Source: Riptortus pedestris
Taxonomy: Eukaryota > Arthropoda > Insecta > Hemiptera > Alydidae
Direction of reading: 5' to 3'
Assembly (NCBI GenBank): GCA_019009955.1
Contig: CM032230.1
Coordinates: forward strand, 107,292,001-107,356,000
DNA length: 64,000 bases
Shown: positions 13,577 to 22,052 of the stretch, one piece after another
How the letters are laid out: each line of letters starts with the position of its first letter
Position numbering within the stretch: position 1 is the first letter of the stretch
The notes under the pieces: generated by a model
The model's input: the letters and a program-made list of their open reading frames with translations, nothing else
The model's database searches: none
Told to the model about the DNA's origin: nothing
Translations under genes and position numbers: made by a program

Positions 13577-16500
13577 CAATAAATAGCATATACATGTGTG
13601 TGTGTAGGGATGAAGCAAAGTCTTCCCACAGTGTAGATTTTACTTTATTGCACTTGCCCTTTGAGATATCTGTGCCTTTTCCAAGTGCTAAGAGGGACAT
13701 TATATCCGTGGTGTTTTCAAATGCTAGCACTTGAAAATGGCATGGATGTGGCGAAGACCTGTTGCAATTATGTAAAATCTGAATTGTGGGAAGACTTCAA
13801 TACTATATTCGATAACTCCCACTTTCGTCATCCTTAAAATATATATACATGTGTGTCCTTGTCCGTGCTTTGTGTACACACACATACATATCATAGGGAT
13901 TTCTCATAGATGGCGGTGCTATTAGTGTCATTTTCCAATTAATGGTGTGACTCCTCTTGCACTTAATCCTACCATCATTGGACCTTGTTTTTAGTTTGTT
14001 GTTCGGTTGAAGTGTAAATAACTAATTGTTTTACTTTTTCATATATGTTTAACTTTTTACCAATTAAAGTGTTTTTGTTGGGAGTTCTTCTTCATTACTT
14101 TAACACGGAGACAAAGGCTCCGTAAAAATCCATCTAATTTTAGTGGATGTTTATGGAGAGCTGAGAAATTTGTTAGAAGTGGTTTTGTCGGATTAAAAGT
14201 AGTAATTTTAGACTGGAAGACAAGGAATGACCTGGGCTGGCAACAAAATTTGAAGAAGTCGAAACCAAGTGCTTTAAGATTAGACTGAGTCATTAGGAGT
14301 TAAATTTTAACTGTCAGGAAACACCTGAATGCCATGGGAAAGACTTGGGCCCCGTGTGAATTGAATCCAAGAGGCTTGGAATTTTGTCATCTGTGAATAG
14401 CTGCTTGAATGGCAGAAATGGTAGGCGTTTTGCATTGAATTGTGACTGCAGATGAAAGGTGAATCCATTACAACAATCCCAAATAGAGAAAATCATGGCA
14501 TAAGCCTGGCCAATCATCAATATCAATATCAAAAGTTTGTCACGCAGGGGCTGCGTAAACTAAGCAGATTTCCCATGTGAAGTTTTACAATAGAGAAATT
14601 TTAGAATAGAGAGCCGTACAGTTACGCGAACGACCCGAACTAGCTCTTGACGAAACTCGCGAGTAGACCCGAAGTTAACCGATCTCGTCTCAGAAGCTGA
14701 AAACGGAAAAATGCCAATATCTCGGTTAATATTCAAGATAAAGAATAAATGTATATAACACTATTTATAGTAAATTTAATTTGCAATAAGATTGATTCTA
14801 TATAATTTTTCGATCCGACGTATAGTAACGTAGATATTTTGAATTTTCGAAAATCCTCCCCTCTAAACCCCCCCCTCCCACTGGTCCGATTTCAGCCATT
14901 AACGAACTTGATCTGTCTTTTATATAAAAGGTTTAAATGTCGAGTTTGGTAACGATCAAACGAAAATTGCAACCGCTAGAGCATTAACAGACAAATATAT
15001 ATATAATTTTGAACGGATCTCATTTTTGTCATCTCCTGGGTATTTTTCGAAACTCGCGTCATGAGTACGACCTCAATAGCTGATATCCCTTAAGGGAAAT
15101 CTGCTAAAATGAAATATCAATGGAACAAACACATATGCTCTTTCTATATTTGATGGGATCACTGTGGTTTGATATTCTATGGGCTGTTCAGACCAAATGA
15201 AACGATCATGGGGGAGTATTACTGTGATCATCTAATGCAATTTGACCCATGCATTAATGGAAAAACATTGGGAATACGGTGATAGACAGGACAAAATCAT
15301 TTTCCTCCATGACAATGCTCTTCCACTCATCAAAAAATCTTCCAAAATGTGAGGTACCTACCCCCCTTTGCTGCATTCTCCAGATATTGCTCCCTCTGAT
15401 TACCTGTTTCGATTGATGGGTCATGGTCTCTTTTAGTAGTGGTTCGCTGTTATGAAGATTGTAGAAAATAGGTCATTATTATAAATAATGGAAATTACTA
15501 AGGTACGGTACTAGTGAGTATATTTCTGTACGAATGCCATTTGGCCTCAACTAAGATATTACTCTACCAACTAAAAAAACTATATTTTTACTCTATTAAA
15601 ATATTTTTAATAAATGTACATATATAATCTATACAGGAATATTGAATTTAAGGGATTAAATTCATATAAAAAAAGCTAAGGAATAGTAGATTTATTCTCC
15701 TAACTCAATAAACATGAAATATTTAAGAATTTCTGTATAATTTAATAAATAATAAACATTGAAATATATCTCAAGAATGTCGTGTCTGAATCAGATGTAG
15801 GAATTAATTACAAATAAATAATTTAAGAATATTAATAAATCTCTCTTACTAACTAAAGCAGTCTAGATATTGGAAATACAATAAATTTAATGGCAAATAT
15901 TGGACCATATGATAAAATTCATAAATATTAGGCAAGGTTTTAAAAATGAAATTATAGTTTTCAGAATATACGAAAGAAAAATTATGTGAGTAAAAAATAA
16001 ATATTTTATTAATTGTAGAATTCCTCTTGAAAGGACCAGTAGGCACAAAATAACTGGCTAAAAATAAAGAATAAATATTGAAAAGAAAAATTAAGGAGTA
16101 GGTATTTTGAACCTCATGGCTCAGAACGTGTATGCGCTGTTTGCACTGTTGAGGTAGAGAGGCTCTACAGGGGAAGTCTCCCAAAGCTTTACCACTTTCA
16201 GGTTAGCCAACCAACCTCCTACTCATTTGTTATCTCCATTTGGTTGACATTAAATTTTTTTAATAATTTAGATTACATTATCGTCTGAATAGTAAAAATG
16301 TATAGGCAAATGGTTTTTGTTACTATGTGCTGTTGCTGGTATTAAAAAATTTAAGGAATTTACAAGTTTGTTTGTTGTGACAATTTATCAATGTGAGGTA
16401 CAATTTTAGTACATGCATTCATTTGAATGAATTATTGACTATAATATTAAATTGGTGCTTACTCAGATTCTGAGTTTTGTTCACTCATTTATTCCCTCTA

Positions 16501-17935
16501 AAATTGTTGACCTTTTCTTTAGTTTTTAGTGTATATGTTGTCTTTATTTTTTAAACAACGAAACATACCACGTTCCATCAAATTCGGTATAGACGTTTAG
16601 GTGTGAAAAGTGATCAAACAGACATCAAAGCCAAAAATTCTTGATATTGTTTCAGTTCCATGTGAAATGAAAAATGATTGTGAAATTTTGAGGGAAAAAA
16701 ATCAATGTACAGACAAAGGTGACAATTATAAATTATAATATTATTCTAAATCGTGTCCTCTGTTTAATATCTTATTTAATTAGAATAACTTATTCCACAT
16801 GGTTAAATTCTGTAAATGCCAAAATCTGTCATATGGCTTTAGTGGAAGGTCAAAAGTGGTATTTTTGACAGCTGTATTACAGTGACGTCACAGATCTACT
16901 TTATGGAAATAGCTACTACTACTTTTCTATAAAGTACCTCGGTGACCAATTTAAGTAAACTTAGAGTGCAATTCCAGGCTTAACTGGCACAACTATAAGT
17001 ACTTCAATTTATAGAATTATCGCTGAGACGAATATTAAATATTGATATAGGTCTATTACATGAAAAAATGATAACCATTAAATTTTTTAATAATGACCCA
17101 ATTAGTCAATTGAAGATAAAATACAAAGATCTTAATCTACAATAATAAAGGAAAGTTCTCATACTTTTTTCAAACTCTTATCGTAATGCCAACTGACGCA
17201 CATAAAGTTATAGCTGAAACAATGACTGTAAAAAAATACAACTCAAACTTGGAAAATTTAATGTTTACTTATGTGGCTCTACTGAAAAAAATGGCTTAGC
17301 TTCTTCCAATCCAAAACCAAAGATTACAAGGATATTTCTTAAGGCAGTGAGATAGATTAGTAAAAGATCTTATCACACATGTGACCTAGTATTGCACAGT
17401 ATAGTTTATCTGTTTTAATACACTGTCAGTAAATAATAAACTAATTGGTTTTTATTTTAGAAAATAAATGTCTTACCTCCTAGCCCTTTAATTCTATAGT
17501 TCATCAACTGAGCTATAGTTGCTGGTAGTGCTTGCTATGATAAACGATTCTATTTTAGAAATAAAGAACTTCTGGCTAGATACTCAGGTTTGAGATGTGA
17601 AAATTTTATCTCTAAAACAAACTCTTTAAATTATTAACTAGTGCTATATACTTCAACCATAGTCCTCTATACATACTATAGCCCAAATGGTTTGTTCCAC
17701 ACTTTTATAGCCCACAAAATCATCAAGCTCAGAGGTGACCCTTATTACAAAAGTGGTGGTCTTCAAATTTACTAAACCAACTCATCACCTATATAGACAT
17801 CACCTCCAAAAATAATTAGCAGATTTCCCTTAAGAGAAATCAGCTATTAAGGTCGTACTCATGACGCGAGTTTCGAAAAATTTCTTCAAATGTCCATCGA
17901 TCCTACCCAGGAGATGTCGAAAATGAGGTCCATTC

Positions 17936-17977
<42 letters not shown>

Positions 17978-20900
17978 CTGTTAACGCTCTAGCAGTCACA
18001 ATTTTTGTTTGATCGTATCCAAAATCGGAATTTAATCGTTTTATGTAAAAAGGAAGATCAAGTTCGTTAACGGCTGAAATCGGACCAGTGGGAGGGGGGG
18101 TTTTGAAAATTCGAAATATCTTCGTTATTATGCGTCGGATCGAAAAATTGTATAGAATCAATCTTATTGCAAATTAAATTTACTATAAATATTGTTCTAT
18201 ACATTTATTCTGTATCTTGAATATTAACCGAGATATTTGCATTTGTATTGTTTGAGTGGTCGGCATAAGTCGGCCATATTCAGGACTTTCCGCCGAAAGC
18301 TATTTCCTCCCTCCTAACTGTTCGTCCCTCGTGAATTGGTTTAGAGATTCGTTACTACTGCCGTTATTAGCAGACAGATTTCTCTATTGTATAACTTCAC
18401 GTGGGAAATTTGCTTAGTTTACGCAGCCCCTGTGTGACGGACTTTTTTCAGACAGCTGGAATTCGCTGAAAATTGATAATTTAACTATTTTTTACTTGAA
18501 AGAATCATTTTTTTTGCCTCCCTATGGAACTACTCTGTAGCTATAAACAGCAACAAATAAATAACACAACAAATACAAGTAAAATATTTATAATAAGATT
18601 CTTATCATTGTTGTTATTAATAATTATTATTGTGAAGCTAATACATTAATTATGTATAAAAAGAAGTGATGTTTTTTAAAAAAAAAAAAATTATATTCTA
18701 TTACACTCAGGATACTTTACTATTAAGTAAATGAAACAGTCAGTCATGCACCGGCTTTGTTAACTAAGCAGATTTCCCATGTGGGTCATGTATTTACATT
18801 TATCTCAAGACTTAAAGGTTCAATGTGAACAATATTTGGTATTTAGACTCCAAATAAATTGCTTCATAATATAACAGCTTATTGTTAATATGACATGAGT
18901 TGGAGTGGGGGTTTACTAGATGCCGAAAACAAATAAATGAAAATATTTCGGTTATTAATCAAGATAGTGAACAAACGTACATAACAACATTTATAGAACA
19001 TTACATTTGCAATAAGATTGGTTCTATACAATTTGTCGATCCAATGTATAATAACAGAGATATTTTGAATTTTCGAAATTCCTCTCCTCTAAACCCCCCT
19101 CCTATTGGTTCCATTTCAGCCATTAACAAACTCAACCTTTAGTTTTACTTGAAACGCTTATATATCGAGTTTGGTTACGATCAAATAAGAATCGCGGCCA
19201 CTAGAGCGGTAACTTACAAGTATTATATATATACATATATATATAAATTTTTGAACGAACTTCATTTTCGTCATCTACTAGGTAGGGATGATGGACATTG
19301 GAGACAATTTTTTCCTCAGGAGTACGACTGAATATCTGATTTCCCTTATGGGAAATCTACCAAAAAAGGATTCTTTATTCAAACAGTTTAATAAAGAGGG
19401 CTGTCTGGAATGAGTCAGATTGGGAGACACTTGCTTGCTAATCATCCTTCCAAAATTTACTTTAAATTTGTAAAAAACAATTGAATATAACTGTGGAAAG
19501 TAAACAATAAAGTGTATATTAACTGAATTTTATTACAAAAGTACAATATAAAACAAACATAATTATTGTTTATTGGCTGAGATTACATTAATTTGAAACC
19601 ACTAATGTGCTGGACAAAAGAGTCATAGAATAGATTCCCGAGGTGACATTAGTTATTTTTTTAGTAACAAATGCACCTTAGTCCCAACCTGACTAAAAAG
19701 GATGGTAATCTGTAAATCACCAGGTGCCAAGTAGTCACAGTAGTATAAAGTGGACACAAGTATATAATATTTGTAAAGAAATGTGCTTAGAACAGTTTCA
19801 TGAATTGAATTAACTGCAAGTTATAAAGTGATTCCCCTTAAGCAATTACTATTACTTTTTTGATACTTTATTTTAACCATTAAGCTAGTTTGCATTTGGT
19901 AAATTGTTGTAGACTGGATTAGACTAGAAAATAATGTGAATATTGCACTTCAAAATAACCAGTAAATTAGGTTGTTCAGATTAATAACAGGGAAAGCAAC
20001 CTCCTAAAAGTATATGGATATAGAAACTGAATAATTCCTTGTTCCTGGAATGTTAATACTTAGACATGAATGCCTAACCCATTTCTACACTTTCAGTATA
20101 TGAGGTCTAGATTCTAGTCCTACACCTTTACAATAAACCTCTCATTTTTGAATATTATTGCCTCTGTTGTTTTTTGCTTTCTTTAAGTAGATTTCATTTC
20201 AATCTATCATTATACCTTTTCCTTTATTTTCCAGTTTGTAGATTTGAGTTTGTTCTGTTATTACAATAAGTGAACATATCATCTTTCAATTAAAAATAGC
20301 TTTTGCTGAGGATTATTGATTTAAGTAAAACCGCATGTAACATAAACGTTTCTCAACTTTCGTTATTGTAAAATCATTCATTCAATACTGTTATTTGAAG
20401 TTCAATATTTTGTAATTCCGAGTGCTTAATGCACAAACTATTACATTTAGGTTCATTTTTTAAATGTAGATAAATATTTGAAATTCCATATTATGAATTT
20501 ACTTTCATAAAAGACATCTTATTGGCCACAGGAGCCTCCCAACTTTGATTACCTCTGGATTGACATCAGCAATTTGTGTTAAAAAATATTGTAGCAAAAG
20601 CAAGCCTGAACTCTTTTATTGTATAGAAAGACATTTTATTGCATCTTTATTCATTTTATACAGATTACTGATAGATAACTCTCGAACATGAGCTCAAGAG
20701 AGGGTTATTTACTTTATGAAGATTTAATTGTTGGTTAGTCTCATGCTGAAGTCTAGGGGAAAACACCCCAACCAATTTAATGGGCTTCATTTATTGTCTC
20801 ATGATAGGGGAATATGTTTTGGAAACTTGTGGTCCATGTGAACATGATTGCCCTCTGATGTCTGAATGGTTGACTCTTCTATTGAAGAAGAGCTCCCTGG

Positions 20901-21350
20901 AGCCTTGTAAGAAAATTATTTAGTGCAGCATAGATATGGAATTAGTCATTACTATTGTTCAACACAATGAAATAATACAACCCCAAAAAGTTCTTGTCAA
21001 ATATGTGTATTGTATCCAAAAACTCTCATTTTTGAATATTATTGCCTCTGTTGTTTTTTGCTTTCTTTAAGTAGATTTCATTTCAATCTATCATTATACC
21101 TTTTCCTTTATTTTCCAGTTTGTAGATTTAAAAATAAGTTTATAAAAGGATTTAGGAGTTCATTCAGGAAATACAGATGATTGCTTATATTTCAGAGAAA
21201 GATGAAGAAGAGGATGAGATTGACTATGGAAGTGGGGAGGGAGATGACTCTGACACAAATAATTCAGTAAGCCAGCCAGATGTTGATGAAGATCTTTCTT
21301 TATTGGGACATGAAATAGAAAAGGGCCTTTCTGATGATGGAGAACCTTAA
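3814..21350 (+). CDS. Fcp1: FCP1 / CTDP1, RNA polymerase II CTD phosphatase (3' part of gene, 8 exons)
   Basis: FCP1 dephosphorylates the heptad-repeat tail of RNA polymerase II in the nucleus so that the enzyme can be recycled. Exons seen: 3814-3963, 5130-5311, 5894-6033, 6689-6907, 8337-8407, 8735-8852, 12520-12583, 21196-21350. All have AG/GT borders, phases agree at every junction, and they give 365 residues plus TAA. Order of parts: second half of the FCPH/HAD catalytic domain (HICTFG, FSNRILSRDEC, CIIDDREDVWDF), an acidic Glu/Asp linker, a BRCT domain (AFSGLVP, THLVAAG, NPHWLLTC), then a short acidic Ser/Asp tail. The motifs and their order match metazoan FCP1, which identifies the gene. 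The first exons, with the DxDxT nucleophile, are absent and should lie left of the window, because I found no such motif in 1-3813. The tail after the BRCT domain is about 70 residues, clearly shorter than the human one. The last two introns are 3.7 and 8.6 kb and full of repeats. Confidence 0.94.
4270..4440 (+). mobile_element. Degenerate tRNA-derived SINE, head part
   Basis: GGGATCAATTCCAGG resembles a B box, and what follows (GGGCAAAGGAATTTATTT ... TTCATTAATTAATGTTCC) parallels the SINE at 6120-6338. Confidence 0.45.
5130..5311 (+). CDS. Fcp1: Fcp1 exon b: FCPH/HAD catalytic domain, acidic DD motif
   Basis: Bordered by TTTTAG and GTGAGA. It completes the Lys codon of the previous exon. 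It encodes ALFPCGDELVCIIDDREDVW, where the DD pair is the metal-binding motif of HAD phosphatases, followed by VKPYHFFRNTGDI, also conserved in FCP1. It ends with one base of a Gly codon. Confidence 0.94.
5749..5855 (+). mobile_element. SINE, 5'-truncated copy
   Basis: CTCATTAAATAAAATCCTTA, AGAAAAGGGTGGTAACCTAT and ATAGCATAAAGTG match the body and tail of the SINE at 6120-6338. The tRNA-like head is missing. It sits just before Fcp1 exon c. Confidence 0.75.
5894..6033 (+). CDS. Fcp1: Fcp1 exon c: acidic linker and start of inter-domain helix
   Basis: Bordered by TTATAG and GTAATA. It completes Gly and encodes a Glu/Asp-rich stretch followed by DDYLIYLTSILKRVHKMFYE. FCP1 proteins carry a similar helix between the phosphatase and BRCT domains. 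It ends in phase 0. Two copies of one SINE family lie on either side of this exon. Confidence 0.9.
6120..6338 (+). mobile_element. tRNA-derived SINE with 11-bp target duplication
   Basis: TATTTCTATAT occurs directly on both sides (6109-6119 and 6339-6349). The head has tRNA-like boxes: TCAGTTAAGGTGTAGG as A box region and GTTTGATTCCTGCC as B box. The body has AGAAAAGGGTGGTAACCTGT and AGTAGCATAAAGTGGACGT, and the tail is (TAAA)n. This is the most complete member of a family with other copies at 4270, 5749, 19595 and 25400. Confidence 0.82.
6689..6907 (+). CDS. Fcp1: Fcp1 exon d: first half of BRCT domain
   Basis: Bordered by CTTTAG and GTATAT; 73 whole codons in phase 0. It encodes VLEECEIAFSGLVPL, the first BRCT strand and loop, then LATRLGAKVTHSLK and TTTHLVAAGKGTAK, the following strands. 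In FCP1 this domain binds the phosphorylated polymerase tail. Confidence 0.93.
7173..8155. mobile_element. DNA-transposon-like element with 24-bp terminal inverted repeats
   Basis: AGTCACAA then TTGATGAAATGGGATG at 7173-7196 is mirrored at 8132-8155 with two mismatches. The 983-bp unit is AT-rich and has no long ORF, as in a non-autonomous element. No clear target duplication was seen. Lies within the intron between Fcp1 exons d and e. Confidence 0.45.
8337..8407 (+). CDS. Fcp1: Fcp1 exon e: BRCT domain, Trp helix
   Basis: Bordered by CAACAG and GTGAGT. It encodes VHLAKKMKDLKVVNPHWLLT with the conserved BRCT Trp. It ends with two bases of an Arg codon that the next exon completes. Confidence 0.93.
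8539..8558. repeat. (CA)n microsatellite
   Basis: Perfect CA units in the intron between Fcp1 exons e and f. Confidence 0.9.
8735..8852 (+). CDS. Fcp1: Fcp1 exon f: end of BRCT domain
   Basis: Bordered by TTATAG and GTAAAA. It encodes WEKVDERLYDIG (the end of the BRCT domain) and then a Gly/Pro-rich linker ending in SLITLSQ. Phase 0 at the end. Confidence 0.92.
9050..9365 (-). pseudogene. Non-LTR retrotransposon RT fragment (C-terminal part)
   Basis: On the - strand CFYALQKTQFKCLS, a stop and KLMIYKTVIRPVVMYDNEAK then TLTQENISFEERRNICDL read like the end of endonuclease/reverse-transcriptase LINE proteins (family form YKTLIRPV..YG.ETWTLT). Stops and changes (YDNEAKT for YGSETWT) show that it is dead. 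Confidence 0.7.
9886..10565. mobile_element. Foldback (MITE-like) element with ~125-bp inverted arms
   Basis: The left arm 9886-10020 (AGGCTACTCATTTAAAGATG then ATTATTAAATCATAAG) pairs with the right arm 10436-10565 (CTTATTAGGATTTCATAATC then ATCTGTAAATGAGTGGCCTC). The inner edge of the right arm is a 74-bp direct duplication (10357-10430 and 10431-10504). The centre has a run of 18 A and no coding potential. Confidence 0.6.
10357..10504. repeat. Tandem duplication, 74-bp unit x2
   Basis: TATAAATTCTAGGAGTGTTA... at 10357 recurs as TATAAATTCTATAAGTGTTA... at 10431, followed by AATAATCACCTCTAA and the parallel TAATCATCTGTAAA. Internal to the foldback element. Confidence 0.65.
11100..12283 (+). 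pseudogene. Penelope-like reverse transcriptase, frameshifted remnant
   Basis: Read in several frames: NKENYRPSTIINLSKLQLTD and LKSRKYIIITKAVKGNSTVV (11106-11510); RIPRIYVLSKIHKKDTPFRL, IVSMIGAPTYLPSKVLAHL and DILVSFDVETLFTNVPVQ (11569-11890), the palm with the first catalytic Asp; EGLAMGNPLPSIVAYLFMED and RYADDCFI (about 11980-12130), the YADD active site; then NFMNKQHPQIKFTIELE and LAFLDLLIIKEG. These are Penelope RT motifs in the correct order. At least three frame breaks or stops make it inactive. It is unlike the copy at 202-1661 in position and orientation, and no terminal repeats were found. Confidence 0.85.
12520..12583 (+). CDS. Fcp1: Fcp1 exon g: acidic C-tail
   Basis: Bordered by ATCAG and GTACAT. 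It encodes EDMDAMAEEVGDLSDSDSEK, an acidic Ser-rich segment. FCP1 tails contain such clusters as CK2 phosphorylation and TFIIF-binding sites; here that role is inferred from composition. It ends with one base of a Glu codon. Confidence 0.88.
13506..13573. repeat. (TA)n microsatellite
   Basis: About 34 perfect units next to the palindrome that follows. Confidence 0.95.
13595..13825. mobile_element. Palindromic MITE-like element
   Basis: AAGTCTTCCCACA with AGATTTTAC and ATTGCA (from 13618) is mirrored by TGCAATTATGTAAAATCTGA then TTGTGGGAAGACTT (13762-13798). Inner stem CCAAGTGCTA / TAGCACTTG (13680-13733). The arms are ~75 bp with a small loop near 13707. Confidence 0.6.
14535..15107 (+). repeat. 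Unclassified repeat family, near-full copy A
   Basis: Starts GTTTGTCACGCAGGGGCTGC then GTAAACTAAGCAGATTTCCC and ends with the palindrome CCCTTAAGGG (15087-15096) and AAATCTGCTAA. Internal marks are ATCTCGGTTAATATTCAAGA, a poly-C block, CGATTTCAGCCATTAACGAA and GAGCATTAACAGACAAATAT followed by short (TA)n. No ORF is shared by all copies, so it is non-autonomous. The end AGCAGATTTCCC also occurs inverted near the start. A terminal hairpin followed by CTAA resembles a Helitron end, but the insertion-site rule is not met by every copy, so the class is open. Confidence 0.8.
15130..15480 (+). pseudogene. mariner-type transposase fragment
   Basis: WDHCGLIFYGLFRPNETI (about 15166-15220) corresponds to the WWD..GV.YYELL block with the second catalytic Asp. 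It is followed by YYCDHLMQFD, DKIIFLHDNALP (the HDNA block with the third catalytic Asp) and APSDYLFRLMGHGLF, the conserved mariner C-terminal motif. Stops and frame changes lie between the blocks. The N-terminal half and terminal repeats were not found. The fragment begins right after repeat copy A. Confidence 0.82.
17816..18447 (-). repeat. Unclassified repeat family, near-full copy B with expanded (TA)n
   Basis: Reverse orientation: AGCAGATTTCCCTTAAGAGA at the left is the 3' terminus, and ACGCAGCCCCTGTGTGACGG at the right is the 5' terminus. The internal TA tract has grown to about 16 units (17941-17972). The segment about 80-200 bp from its 5' end differs from copy A, so the family has variable 5' parts. 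Confidence 0.8.
17941..17972. repeat. (TA)n microsatellite inside repeat copy B
   Basis: About 16 units at the site where copies A and D have only four to five. The TYR-ILE run in a frame here is this tract translated and is not a protein. Confidence 0.9.
18742..19363 (+). repeat. Unclassified repeat family, diverged copy C
   Basis: Starts GTCATGCACCGGCTTTGTTA then ACTAAGCAGATTTCCCATGT, and ends TTTCCCTTATGGGAAATCTA. All internal marks are recognisable with substitutions. Lies head to head with copy B, about 295 bp apart. Confidence 0.75.
19595..19768 (+). mobile_element. Degenerate SINE of the 6120-6338 family
   Basis: Matches TTAGTCCCAACCTGACTAAA, GGATGGTAATCTGTAAATCA and AGTAGTATAAAGTGGACAC to the body and tail of the reference copy. 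The head is weak. Confidence 0.6.
20139..20245 (+). repeat. 107-bp direct repeat, left copy, flanking the 778-bp duplicated segment
   Basis: Begins CTCTCATTTTTGAATATTAT and ends TTTTCCAGTTTGTAGATTT. The same 107 bp recur at 21023-21129 with no difference seen. Confidence 0.9.
20246..21023 (+). repeat. 778-bp segment, inserted copy (pair of 23626-24403)
   Basis: Only two substitutions were noted against 23626-24403 over the whole length. It has no terminal inverted repeats, poly(A) tail or coding frame. It sits between two copies of a 107-bp local sequence, so this is the acceptor locus. Confidence 0.92.
21023..21129 (+). repeat. 107-bp direct repeat, right copy
   Basis: Identical to 20139-20245. 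It ends 66 bp before the last Fcp1 exon. Confidence 0.9.
21196..21350 (+). CDS. Fcp1: Fcp1 last exon: acidic C-terminus and stop
   Basis: The acceptor is TATTTCAG. It completes a Glu codon and encodes an acidic stretch (DEEEDEIDYGSGEGDDSD), then VDEDLSLLGHEIEKGLSDD and the TAA at 21348-21350. The last helix-like stretch corresponds in position and character to the C-terminal TFIIF-binding helix of FCP1. This is inference from position. Confidence 0.92.
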
Positions 21351-21480
21351 CAAATACAACTGTTACATTTCATTATCAGACTGAGTTTGTTCAAAAAATG
21401 TTGTAAATATGCTGTATATTTTGTTATTTAATTTATATTGTTATTGTGAGTTTATAGAATAAAATTCATGTTACATCTCA
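21351..21480 (+). terminator. Fcp1: Fcp1 3' UTR with poly(A) signal
   Basis: A T-rich 3' UTR follows the stop. A canonical AATAAA lies at 21458-21463, 108 bases after the stop, followed by a T/G-containing stretch suited to cleavage. A second AATAAA further on (about 21614) could be an alternative signal. Confidence 0.7.
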
Positions 21481-22052
21481 GGGAATAATGATGAAGGACT
21501 TAATTACATTTCCCGATCTATTTAAAAATCTATCAAAGAAACTATGTGTGATTTAGAATAATGGTATAGCAACTTATATCAATGTAATTTCATACTAATA
21601 TTTTACGAACTTAATAAAATTCAACTGAAGTATATTTATAACCTTATTCGAACCTCCCGTTACCTTCTCCTTTATATTGCTCGCCAAACGGATGCTGTTA
21701 CTCGTTTGGGACTTTCTTCACATTTAATTTCTTTAATTATTATTATTAGTATTATTTTTACAAAACATATAATATATGAACATATTATTAGCGTTAATGT
21801 ACAACTAATTTTACATAGATAAGATAAAGCGGGTTTCGTTATATTCGTTTTGTTTGATTCTTTTTATTGTAATTTACCTTGTTTTATCTCTAATCAAACG
21901 ATTTACGAAATTTAATTTTGCTAATAAAAATAATAATGCATTAATGTTTGAAAATGTTCAGCTTTAGTGATAAGAAACTAGCGATCGAGTAAAATGGCTA
22001 CCCAGTTGATGTCCGAATACAATGTCCCTTTTATCTTCTGTTTTATTTGACA
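21481..22052. other. Intergenic region between Fcp1 and ARHGAP39
   Basis: AT-rich spacer of about 570 bp without long ORF or recognised repeat. It holds a short ATG-led frame at 21994-22050 (19 codons with stop, beginning MATQL) that would be an upstream ORF only if transcription starts before it. Confidence 0.6.

Larger units (their letters stand above)
12584..21195 (+). other. Fcp1 last intron: 8.6 kb, repeat-filled
   Basis: Holds an (AT)n tract, a palindrome, a mariner relic, three copies of the unclassified repeat family, a SINE and one copy of the 778-bp duplication. A stretch at 14050-14530 is less AT-rich, with two --strand frames of 78 and 72 codons that I do not recognise. A GTTCCATCAAATTCGGTATA stretch at 16570 with TTTAGGTGTGAAAAGTGATC resembles the 3' tail of a LINE. 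Confidence 0.75.

Noticed and set aside
13491..13730. - strand frame with repeated Tyr-Ile
   Set aside because: Translation of the (TA)n tract and the palindrome next to it.
17455..17530. tRNA-like AGCTCAGTTGATGAACTATA on the - strand
   Set aside because: A-box-like only. No B box or cloverleaf closing stem found, so not called as tRNA or SINE.
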